NCBI GenBank assembly: GCA_964458795.1
Contig: CAYWJW010000048.1
Coordinates: forward strand, 1 to 11,932
DNA: 11,932 nucleotides
Direction: 5' to 3'
Source of the DNA: JAJTHY01 sp964458795
GTDB lineage: Bacteria; Pseudomonadota; Alphaproteobacteria; Rickettsiales; Midichloriaceae
Shown here: positions 1 to 6,302 of the stretch, one piece after another
Position numbering within the stretch: position 1 is the first letter of the stretch
How the letters are laid out: each line of letters opens with the position of its first letter
Position numbers and translations under genes: made by a program
The notes under the pieces: generated by a model
What the model was told of the DNA's origin: nothing
Database searches by the model: none
What the model saw: the letters and a program-made list of their open reading frames with translations, nothing else

Positions 1-542
1 AATAAAATAGTCCCAGCTATAATCAAGAGAATAGTTGCGGTACCTAGGTTGGGTTGTTTTAAAATCAATAATACGGGAGCCATAGTAAGCAATAATGGGA
101 TTGCCAAATTTCGGATTTTACCTATCTCATTACTATGAAGGTCATAGTAATACCTAGCAAGTGCCAGAACTAGCCCCACCTTCATCAACTCTGAGGGTTG
201 AAAATTAATAAAGCCAATCCTCAGCCATCGCTGAGCTCCATTTGCTTTGTGGCCAAAAATTGCTGCCAGGATCAGAAAAAAGAAGGCAATTCCATATATC
301 ACATATGCTTGATTATATATGGTTTTGAACTCAAGGCTTGCTAATAACAGGATTACCGGCACAAAAATAGCCAGAGTAATAATTTGCTTGAGCGCCCAGG
401 GTTCAAAGTTGCCAAGAGCAGTTGAATAGAGTATGGCAACGCTGAATAAGCACATGAGTGTTAGTTCCCCCAGTAGTAAAAAATCTAATTCCTTAAGAAA
501 ATTTATTCTCGGATTGCCGCTATTGCCTAGTTTTGATAACAT
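1..542 (-). CDS. rodA: Rod shape-determining protein RodA, N-terminal part (runs off the left edge)
   Basis: RodA is a SEDS-family peptidoglycan glycosyltransferase of the inner membrane that polymerises lipid II during cell elongation with a class B PBP. Reading the minus strand from the ATG at 542-540 gives 180 residues without a stop up to the window edge; the C-terminal half, with the catalytic Asp loop, lies outside. Visible signatures are GAQRWLRIGFINFQPSELMK at residues 102-121 and KQPNLGTA at 162-169 (the family usually has KQPDLGTA). Hydrophobic segments lie at about 21-43, 52-70, 80-97, 122-134 and 145-162. The GAQRWL form of the motif favours RodA over FtsW. It is transcribed divergently from rpsP. 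No good Shine-Dalgarno precedes the start. It implies that the organism keeps at least a partial peptidoglycan elongation machinery. Confidence 0.88.
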   Translation of the reverse strand, partial: MLSKLGNSGNPRINFLKELDFLLLGELTLMCLFSVAILYSTALGNFEPWALKQIITLAIFVPVILLLASLEFKTIYNQAYVIYGIAFFFLILAAIFGHKANGAQRWLRIGFINFQPSELMKVGLVLALARYYYDLHSNEIGKIRNLAIPLLLTMAPVLLILKQPNLGTATILLIIAGTIL

Positions 543-570
543 ATAATACTAATTAACCTGTAATAAGTTA

Positions 571-600
571 TTTACATTTTGTAGATTTTTGCTATACAAT
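571..600 (+). promoter_or_regulatory. Candidate sigma-70 promoter for the rpsP operon
   Basis: TTTACA at 571-576 (one mismatch to TTGACA) and TACAAT at 595-600 (one mismatch to TATAAT) are 18 bp apart. The overlapping TATACA at 593-598 gives 16 bp. The predicted start of transcription falls near 606-608, about 30 bases before the rpsP ATG at 637. The site lies in the divergent gap between rodA and rpsP. In such AT-rich DNA chance matches are common, so this rests on position plus consensus only. Confidence 0.45.
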
Positions 601-636
601 AGCATCACTTTCAACTTTTTTAAATGTTATAAAGCA

Positions 637-891
637 ATGGCTGTAAAAATAAGACTAGCAAGAAGGGGTGCTAAGAAGCGCCCATACTACAAAGTAGTTG
701 TATCGGATGCAAGATCTCCCAGAGATGGTAGATTCATAGAAATTATTGGATCATACAACCCTCTTTTGTCCGATACTGATCCAACTCGTATTATAGTCGA
801 AGCGGAGAAGGCAAAGAAGTGGCTTGAAAATGGTGCTCAACCAACTGATGTTGTTGCAAAATTATTTAAGAAACTTAATATAGCTCTATAA
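637..891 (+). CDS. rpsP: 30S ribosomal protein S16
   Basis: S16 is a small-subunit protein that binds 16S rRNA early in 30S assembly. The 84-residue product opens with the characteristic [18 protein letters not shown] and continues with [17 protein letters not shown]. It ends in the usual region rich in Lys and Glu with [14 protein letters not shown]. The ATG at 637 is chosen because family members begin with M-(A/S)-V-K-I-R. A TTG at 589 would add 16 non-conserved residues and lies inside the likely promoter. No strong Shine-Dalgarno is visible. It is the first gene of a co-directional run with rimM, which starts 24 bases after its stop; rpsP-rimM adjacency is the classical bacterial arrangement. 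Confidence 0.96.
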   Translation: MAVKIRLARRGAKKRPYYKVVVSDARSPRDGRFIEIIGSYNPLLSDTDPTRIIVEAEKAKKWLENGAQPTDVVAKLFKKLNIAL

Positions 892-915
892 GTTTTGAAT
901 AGCTTCAATTTGCCC

Positions 916-1452
916 ATGATCTATGCTTTAGAATCTGAGGCTCTTGACATCTGCATAGGTGTTATAGCAGCTGCTAATGGAATTAAAGGTTATGTAAAGA
1001 TTAAATGCTTTACTGAAAACCCTGAAGATGTGGCCAGCTTTAGCGAAGTTTTTGATCCTCTTACTAAACGCGTCTTTGATATAAAGATTGTTGGAGTGCG
1101 GGGAGACTGTGTTATTGCGAGTATTGCAGGTGTCAAATCCCGCAATGAAGCTGAAAAACTGCAGAATATCAGGCTCTACATAAAAAAATCTGAACTTCCA
1201 GAGCCAGGTGCTCAAGAGTTTTATCACAATGATCTTATAGGCTGTAAAGTGCAGTTTGAAGATGGACTAGTAATTGGGGAAATAAAAAACGTTCATAATT
1301 TCGGGGCTGGAGATCTTATTGAAATCCATGATTCACTGAGTAATAAAGGTATTTATTATCCATTTAGCAAGGATTTCATAGTAGATGTGAACTTAAGCAA
1401 AAAATTTATTACAATTAGTCGTATTAATGAAATTATAGCTGTACCTGAGTAG
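916..1452 (+). CDS. rimM: Ribosome maturation factor RimM
   Basis: RimM binds S19 and helps maturation of the 30S head. The 178-residue product has the N-terminal RimM beta-barrel (ICIGVIAAANGIKGYVKIK at about residues 12-30, with the GIKG turn at 22-25). A linker follows, then the C-terminal PRC-barrel beginning near YHNDLIGCKV at 103 and including GAGDLIEIHD. Length is normal for the family (about 165-180). I prefer the ATG at 916; a TTG at 895 is also in frame and would add seven residues (MNSFNLP) unlike the family. Neither start has a clear Shine-Dalgarno, so the start is uncertain. In most bacteria trmD and rplS follow; here a sugar epimerase starts 6 bases after the stop. Confidence 0.93.
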   Translation: MIYALESEALDICIGVIAAANGIKGYVKIKCFTENPEDVASFSEVFDPLTKRVFDIKIVGVRGDCVIASIAGVKSRNEAEKLQNIRLYIKKSELPEPGAQEFYHNDLIGCKVQFEDGLVIGEIKNVHNFGAGDLIEIHDSLSNKGIYYPFSKDFIVDVNLSKKFITISRINEIIAVPE

Positions 1453-1458
1453 TAAGAT

Positions 1459-2442
1459 ATGAATATTTTAATTACAGGGGTAGCAGGGTTTATAGGTTTT
1501 CATACAGCATCTGCATTGCTTTTGCGTGGACACAAGGTAATTGGTGTTGATAACTTAAACAGCTATTATGATCCAAAACTTAAAACAGCTAGGCTGGAAT
1601 TACTAAAGAAGCGGTCTCAATTTGAATTCGCACAGCTAGATATAACTATACCTGAGCTGTTGCTTGAAATAGCAATAAAAAATGAAATTCAGATAATCAT
1701 ACATTTGGCTGCTCAGCCTGGAGTTCGTTACTCGCTTGTAGATCCATTTGCATACACTAGGAATAATGTTGATGGGCAACTATCAATTTTGGAAATATGC
1801 CGAAAGCTAACTACTCTTAAGCGGCTTATATATGCAAGTTCTAGCTCTGTATATGGAGCAAATGCTAAAGTACCTTACAGTGAGTCAGATCCAGTAGACA
1901 ACCCTATGTCACTTTACGCTGCAACTAAGCGTTCATGTGAACTCATAGCTGAATCTTATTACAATTTGTTCAAGATACCAATGATAGGCTTACGCTTCTT
2001 TACAGTCTATGGTCCATGGGGTAGGCCAGATATGGCGCCATATATATTCACTAGAGCCATATTTGATGATGAGCCAATCAGTTTATTTAACCATGGAAAG
2101 ATGGAACGTGACTTCACGTACATTGATGACATTGTAAGTGGGATTGTTGCAGCAATTGATTCTGAGCGTACTGATAACCGTATTTACAATCTGGGCAATC
2201 ATAGACCTGTGTCGCTACTTGATTTTGTTGACACTATTAAAAGTATTATAGGTAAGCCAATCAGCATTGCTTTCAAAGATATTGAACCTGGAGACGTAGT
2301 GCGAACATATGCAGATATAGCGCTTGCGCAAGAGGAGCTTGGATTTGAACCTAAAACTAAACTAAAAGATGGACTTAAGGAGTTTATTAAATGGTTTTCT
2401 GAATACCACAGTATTGAATTGCGCAATATAAAAAAGAGTTAA
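1459..2442 (+). CDS. NAD-dependent epimerase, UDP-glucuronate 4-epimerase-like
   Basis: An extended short-chain dehydrogenase/reductase of 327 residues. The Rossmann motif GVAGFIG occupies residues 7-13 with acidic Asp31 at the end of beta-2, typical for NAD binding. The catalytic set is the Ser run at 127-130 (ASSSSVYG) with Tyr153 and Lys157 in YAATK. HLAAQPGVRYS at 82-92, FFTVYGPWGRPDMAP at 180-194 and MERDFTYIDDIV at 215-226 are typical of the UDP-glucuronate 4-epimerase (CapI/LspL-like) branch, which makes UDP-galacturonate for surface polysaccharide or LPS. Substrate choice cannot be proved from sequence; UDP-glucose/GalNAc epimerases are close relatives. It sits between rimM and truA, 6 and 2 bases from its neighbours, so it is probably co-transcribed with translation genes rather than in a polysaccharide locus. 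Confidence 0.85.
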   Translation: MNILITGVAGFIGFHTASALLLRGHKVIGVDNLNSYYDPKLKTARLELLKKRSQFEFAQLDITIPELLLEIAIKNEIQIIIHLAAQPGVRYSLVDPFAYTRNNVDGQLSILEICRKLTTLKRLIYASSSSVYGANAKVPYSESDPVDNPMSLYAATKRSCELIAESYYNLFKIPMIGLRFFTVYGPWGRPDMAPYIFTRAIFDDEPISLFNHGKMERDFTYIDDIVSGIVAAIDSERTDNRIYNLGNHRPVSLLDFVDTIKSIIGKPISIAFKDIEPGDVVRTYADIALAQEELGFEPKTKLKDGLKEFIKWFSEYHSIELRNIKKS

Positions 2443-2444
2443 TA

Positions 2445-3188
2445 TTGAAGTCTTACCGTTACAAATTAGTAGTGGAGTATGATGGCACACCATTTTCTGG
2501 ATGGCAGCGCCAGGGTAATGCTACTGGTGTACAGGAAGTGCTTGAGGGTTCTATACAGAAACTTATAAAGCATAAGACAAGTGTCTATGCTGCGGGTAGA
2601 ACAGATACAGGCGTGCATGCCACTCATCAAGTCGTGCATTTTAATACTGAGATGAAGCTAGATCTTGCAAGTCTTCCAGCTTCATTAAATTTTTTTATGC
2701 GACCTCATCCTGTGGTGATCGTAAGCGCTCACATGGCACAGGATACTTTCCATGCACGCTTTTCAGCAAAGAGCAGAAGTTATATATATAGAATATTAAA
2801 TCGCCAAAACCCATCTGTACTATTGAAGAACAGAACATGGCATGTGCATATGCCTCTTAATGAACAAGCAATGCAAAGAGCAGCTCAGTTATTGGTAGGC
2901 AAGCATGATTTTACAAGCTTTAGATCGGCACAGTGCCAATCATCATCTCCAGTGAAAAGCATTAATGTGATTAAAGTCACTAGAGATCAAGAGCTAATAG
3001 ACATATATATCAATGCTCCGTCTTTTTTACACAATCAGGTTCGCATAATAACTGGAGCTCTCAAAAAAATTGGAGATGGAAGCTGGACTGAGAAGAACCT
3101 AATAGAGCTTCTTGAAATAAAAGATCGCACAAGGTCCGCCCCAACCGCCCCTGCCTGCGGGCTATACCTCAGTTATGTTGAATATTAA
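2445..3188 (+). CDS. truA: tRNA pseudouridine(38-40) synthase TruA
   Basis: TruA isomerises uridines 38-40 in the anticodon stem-loop of many tRNAs. The 247-residue product starts in the family manner (KLVVEYDGTPFSGWQRQ at residues 7-23). It carries the catalytic Asp54 in AAGRTDTGVHA, plus FHARFSAKSRSYIYRI and the C-terminal FLHNQVRIITGALKKIG block. Length is normal. The start is a TTG at 2445, preceded by AAGAG at 2434-2438 with a 6-base gap. No ATG fits without losing the conserved YDGT strand. It begins 2 bases after the epimerase stop, which argues for co-transcription. Its stop codon lies exactly where the repeated promoter block of the symporter array begins. Confidence 0.95.
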   Translation: MKSYRYKLVVEYDGTPFSGWQRQGNATGVQEVLEGSIQKLIKHKTSVYAAGRTDTGVHATHQVVHFNTEMKLDLASLPASLNFFMRPHPVVIVSAHMAQDTFHARFSAKSRSYIYRILNRQNPSVLLKNRTWHVHMPLNEQAMQRAAQLLVGKHDFTSFRSAQCQSSSPVKSINVIKVTRDQELIDIYINAPSFLHNQVRIITGALKKIGDGSWTEKNLIELLEIKDRTRSAPTAPACGLYLSYVEY

Positions 3189-3245
3189 AATTTAACAAAA
3201 AAGTATTTGCCAATGTGCCTCGCGTTGCTTTAAAATAGCGTGAAA
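3186..3245 (+). promoter_or_regulatory. Conserved promoter module of symporter 1
   Basis: An A/T-rich upstream element (TTTAACAAAAAAG around 3191-3203) resembles an UP element. It is followed by the -35 TTGCCA (3207-3212), an 18-bp spacer and the -10 TAAAAT (3231-3236), each hexamer one mismatch from consensus. The AGCGTGAAA just downstream (3237-3245) covers the expected transcription start. The leader to the ATG at 3268 would be only about 25 bases. Support comes from the same elements with the same spacing in front of the other two symporters, including copy 2, where the spacer sequence differs. Confidence 0.8.
3211..3227. promoter_or_regulatory. Possible operator-like dyad in the promoter spacer
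   Basis: CAATGTG-CCT-CGCGTTG is an imperfect inverted repeat (5 of 7 arm positions match) lying between the -35 and -10 hexamers. The same dyad is at 6246-6262 in front of symporter 3 and absent in front of symporter 2. It could bind a dimeric regulator; this is speculation from symmetry and position. Confidence 0.22.
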
Positions 3246-3267
3246 TTTTGCATTAAATGGTTGAGAA

Positions 3268-4695
3268 ATGAATAATATACATATAATAGACCTAACTGTT
3301 ATCATAGTTTACTTGGGTGCATGCCTATTGATTGGATTATACAAAGTAAGAAGTATAAGAACAATAAGAGATTATACTTTAGGTACAGGGTATATTCCTA
3401 CTTCAGTGCTTTTGTTCACTATATTTGCAACTCATGTAGGTGCAGGATCTACTGTAGGAGTTGTAGAAAAATTGTATACAGATGGTTTGATTTTTGCAAT
3501 AGCAGTAATGTTTATTCCACTTTTCTGGGTTATTACTGCTAAGATATTTGCAGGTAATGCGTACAAATTTAAGAAGGCTGGTTGCATCTCAGTTAGTGAT
3601 ATTATGAGCCTTCTTTATGGTAAAACTGGCAAATGGATGACGAATATTCTATCTTTGCTGCTTTCAATAGGCATAATAGCAGTGCAGATAGCTGCTGTTG
3701 GATACCTGTTTAATTACTTCTTAGGAATCTCCCATGTGGCGGGGGTTATAATAGGTTTCGGTGTAATAGCAGTCTATTCGGTTTTTGGTGGTATTAGAGC
3801 TGTATCTCTTACTGATACTTTTCAAGGGCTAATATTAATTGTAGCAATACCTGTTGCATGTATCCTAGCATTCCATGACATTGGAGGTTACGATGCCCTA
3901 GTTGCTAACCTTCCACTCTCGCACCTTTCCCTAGATCTTTCAGGAAGTAGTAGCTTACTACTTGCAAGCATGATATTTCATACACTCATGCCGGTATCTG
4001 AAGGGACTTTTATTCAGAGATTCTTAATGGCTAATAATAAAGAGCAGCTTAAAAATACACTAAAAATGATTGCGTGGATTTCCATCCCTTTCACTATGGT
4101 TATATGTCTAATAGGGTTCGTTATTAAAGTAAGAGTCCCAGAGATTGACCCTAATACAGCTTTCTTTTATCTTATAAGTAACTATTTGCCTATAGGAATT
4201 ACTGGCTTTTTGATTACCGGGATACTTGCTGCCATTATGTCTACCGCGGATTCCTATTTAAATACAGCGGGAGTATTATGTGCACATGATATCGTCAAAG
4301 GAATTTTTCCACAAATTACTGATAGGCAGGAATTATTGATAGCACGCTTTTCAGTGTTGCTTATTAGTGCATGTGCTATAGGTGTAGCAATAACAGGAAC
4401 AAGTTTAATGGCTTTGGTATGGCTTGCCAACATATGTTGGATGCCTATAATTTTTATCCCTCTTGCATCTGGGTTTTTAAACTTTAAAACCAACAATAAA
4501 TCCTTTATTGCTTCGGTATTTATATCTCTTGTTGGTATCTTTTTTGGCAAGTATGTTTCTGGTGAATTTGCAACTATAAGTCTTTTATTTGGCGTTACAG
4601 GGAGTGCAGTAGGATTATTCGGAATGCATTGGTGGCAGAAGCATTATAATAAGATTCTGGTTAATGAAGAATGGACACTTATGAGGGTTGAGTAG
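3268..4695 (+). CDS. Sodium:solute symporter (SSS family), tandem copy 1
   Basis: A 475-residue polytopic inner-membrane protein of the sodium:solute symporter family (TC 2.A.21), with about 12-13 hydrophobic segments beginning at residues 5-25. Family marks are FATHVGAGSTVG at 53-64 (first core helix, where substrate and Na+ meet), the signature GGIRAVSLTDTFQG at 174-187, and AAIMSTADS with Ser325-Thr326. By analogy with PutP Ser340-Thr341, that pair would be Na2-site ligands. The substrate is not determinable; solute, amino-acid or carboxylate uptake is possible. The ATG at 3268 is the natural start, next to the promoter and equivalent to the starts of the other two copies. Over the first 126 residues it differs from copy 3 at 22 positions and from copy 2 at 41 (hand count). 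Confidence 0.9.
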   Translation: MNNIHIIDLTVIIVYLGACLLIGLYKVRSIRTIRDYTLGTGYIPTSVLLFTIFATHVGAGSTVGVVEKLYTDGLIFAIAVMFIPLFWVITAKIFAGNAYKFKKAGCISVSDIMSLLYGKTGKWMTNILSLLLSIGIIAVQIAAVGYLFNYFLGISHVAGVIIGFGVIAVYSVFGGIRAVSLTDTFQGLILIVAIPVACILAFHDIGGYDALVANLPLSHLSLDLSGSSSLLLASMIFHTLMPVSEGTFIQRFLMANNKEQLKNTLKMIAWISIPFTMVICLIGFVIKVRVPEIDPNTAFFYLISNYLPIGITGFLITGILAAIMSTADSYLNTAGVLCAHDIVKGIFPQITDRQELLIARFSVLLISACAIGVAITGTSLMALVWLANICWMPIIFIPLASGFLNFKTNNKSFIASVFISLVGIFFGKYVSGEFATISLLFGVTGSAVGLFGMHWWQKHYNKILVNEEWTLMRVE

Positions 4696-4702
4696 TTTTA
4701 TC

Positions 4703-4762
4703 TAAAATTTAACAAAAAAGTATTTGCCAAGATGTTGTATGTCGCCATAAAATAGCGTGAAA
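4703..4762 (+). promoter_or_regulatory. Conserved promoter module of symporter 2
   Basis: The 27 bases 4703-4729 are identical to 3186-3212 (upstream element plus -35 TTGCCA at 4724-4729). The 15 bases 4748-4762 are identical to 3231-3245 (-10 TAAAAT at 4748-4753 plus AGCGTGAAA). The 18-bp spacer between them (4730-4747) is clearly diverged in sequence but equal in length. That pattern, hexamers kept and spacer drifting at constant length, is what a working sigma-70-type promoter is expected to show. Confidence 0.82.
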
Positions 4763-4783
4763 CTCAATGTTAAGCGGTTGAAA

Positions 4784-6211
4784 GTGACTAATCTTCATGT
4801 AATAGATATAGCAGTTATAGCAGTATACTTAGTCCTGTGTTTAGTTATTGGGCTCAATAAGATTGGAAGGATCAAAACCATAAAGGAGTATACTCTAGGC
4901 ACTGGTTATATTTCAACAGCAGTACTAGTTGCTACAATTTTTGCCACAAAAATTGGCGCGGCGGCTACTCTTGGCACGGTAGAAAAACTGCATTCTATGG
5001 GGCTAATATTTGCACTTGCAGTTATGTTTAGGCCACTTTTTTGGATAATTACAGCTCTAATATTTGCAAAAAATATAAACTATTTTAAAAAGAAAGGATG
5101 TATCTCGGTTAGTGATATTATGGGAATTCTTTATGGTAAAACCGGGAAATGGGTTACTAATATTCTCTCTATACTGCTTTCTATTGGCATTATTGCGATT
5201 CAGATTAGTGCTATAGGTTATTTATTTAACTACTTTTTAGGTATGCCGCATGTATTGGGGGTGTTACTAGGATTTGGCGTACTAGTTGTTTATTCGCTTT
5301 TTGGTGGAATTAAAGCAGTCGCATTTACTGATTCTTTCCAAGGGTTGATATTGCTTGTTGCAGTGCCAATGGCTTGTGTCATAGCCTTTCATGAAGTGGG
5401 TAGCTATGATGGTATGCTAGCAAGTCTTCCAACTTCCCACCTAGAAATTGACTTTTCAAAAGACAACATTCTTCTTCTTATGGGCCTTATTTTTTATGCA
5501 TTAATGCCAGTGACAGAGGGAACTTTTATACAAAGATTCTTGATGGCTAATGATAGCAAGCAGCTAATTAAAGCCTTTCAATACACTTTTTTTATCTATG
5601 TTCCGTTTTTTGCTGTACTATGTCTTATTGGATTTGTGATGAAGGCCAAGGCTCCTGATATCGACCCTAACACCGCTTTCTTCTACCTAATAAGCAATTA
5701 TCTTCCTATAGGGGTTACCGGATTGCTAATTACTGGAATATTGGCTGCGATTATGTCTACTGCAGATTCTTGGCTGAACACAACTGGGGTATTATGCGCA
5801 CATGATGTTATAAAAGGAATATTCCCAAGAATTACTGATAGACAAGAACTGCTTGCAGCCAGGATTTCGGTGCTATTGATAAGTGTGTTATCCACATTTC
5901 TAGCGCTTACTGGTACAAGTATTATGTCACTTGAATGGTTGGCAAGTAATTTCTGGGGGCCGGTAATACTTATTCCGCTATCTGCAGGTTTCTTAGGGTT
6001 TAGAACTGATGCTAAATCATTCATTATGTCTTGTATTACAGCCATTATGGGATCTTCTCTAGGAGCGCATCTTACAGGGGGCTTTGATACTGTAAGTATC
6101 TTATTCGGTGTTATGGGTAGTGCGATTGGATTATTTGGAATGAATTGGTGGCAGAAGTCTTACAATAGCTCTCCTGCTAATGAAGAATGGGTGCCTAAAG
6201 AGGCTGAATAG
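4784..6211 (+). CDS. Sodium:solute symporter (SSS family), tandem copy 2, GTG start
   Basis: A paralogue of the flanking symporters, 475 residues from the GTG at 4784. This start aligns with the ATGs of copies 1 and 3 and gives exactly the length of copy 1. An upstream in-frame GTG at 4757 lies only 3 bases past the -10 box, so it would not be in the mRNA. It keeps GGIKAVAFTDSFQG and AAIMSTADSWLN with the Ser-Thr pair at 325-326. It is the most diverged copy (about two thirds identical to copy 1 over the first 126 residues). In the first core helix the family stretch reads FATKIGAAATLG, with Lys in place of His56 and Ala at 60 and 61. It has Arg at position 83 before PLFW, where copy 1 has Ile and copy 3 Gln. 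A different substrate is plausible but inferred. Confidence 0.9.
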   Translation: MTNLHVIDIAVIAVYLVLCLVIGLNKIGRIKTIKEYTLGTGYISTAVLVATIFATKIGAAATLGTVEKLHSMGLIFALAVMFRPLFWIITALIFAKNINYFKKKGCISVSDIMGILYGKTGKWVTNILSILLSIGIIAIQISAIGYLFNYFLGMPHVLGVLLGFGVLVVYSLFGGIKAVAFTDSFQGLILLVAVPMACVIAFHEVGSYDGMLASLPTSHLEIDFSKDNILLLMGLIFYALMPVTEGTFIQRFLMANDSKQLIKAFQYTFFIYVPFFAVLCLIGFVMKAKAPDIDPNTAFFYLISNYLPIGVTGLLITGILAAIMSTADSWLNTTGVLCAHDVIKGIFPRITDRQELLAARISVLLISVLSTFLALTGTSIMSLEWLASNFWGPVILIPLSAGFLGFRTDAKSFIMSCITAIMGSSLGAHLTGGFDTVSILFGVMGSAIGLFGMNWWQKSYNSSPANEEWVPKEAE

Positions 6212-6220
6212 GTTTAGTCT

Positions 6221-6280
6221 TAAAATTTAACAAAAAAGTATTTGCCAATGTGCCTCGCGTTGATTTAAAATAGCGTGAAA
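6221..6280 (+). promoter_or_regulatory. Conserved promoter module of symporter 3
   Basis: Same module as in front of copies 1 and 2: A/T-rich upstream element, -35 TTGCCA at 6242-6247, 18-bp spacer, -10 TAAAAT at 6266-6271, then AGCGTGAAA. The spacer is identical to that of copy 1 except for one base. The leader to the ATG at 6303 would be about 25 bases. Confidence 0.8.
6246..6262. promoter_or_regulatory. Possible operator-like dyad in the promoter spacer, second occurrence
   Basis: The same CAATGTG-CCT-CGCGTTG dyad as at 3211-3227, between the -35 and -10 boxes of symporter 3. Because this region is a near-exact repeat of the copy 1 region, it is not independent evidence for function. Confidence 0.2.
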
Positions 6281-6302
6281 TTTTGCATTAAATGGTTGAG
6301 AA

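Larger units (their letters stand above)
3185..3294 (+). repeat. Direct repeat, left copy (110 bp), 5' region of symporter 1
   Basis: These 110 bases match 6220-6329 with a single mismatch (C at 3228 against A at 6263). The match runs from the truA stop codon through the whole intergenic promoter region and the first 27 bases of the symporter reading frame, after which substitutions become frequent. A degenerate third copy lies at 4703-4783. The repeat marks the left boundary of the duplicated promoter-plus-gene unit. Confidence 0.95.

Noticed and set aside
589..636. TTG start at 589 extending rpsP by 16 residues
   Set aside because: S16 proteins begin at the Met of [11 protein letters not shown], and the TTG lies between the candidate -35 and -10 boxes, so it would not be in the transcript.
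4254..4550. Antisense open frame over symporter 1, with equivalents at 5698-6045 and 7205-7432
   Set aside because: The three frames lie over the same conserved part of the three paralogues and mirror its codon use, so recurrence is explained by the sense-strand homology.
4757..4783. GTG start at 4757 extending symporter 2 by nine residues
   Set aside because: It lies 3 bases after the conserved -10 box, at or before the expected transcription start. The homologous start is the GTG at 4784, which gives exactly the length of copy 1.
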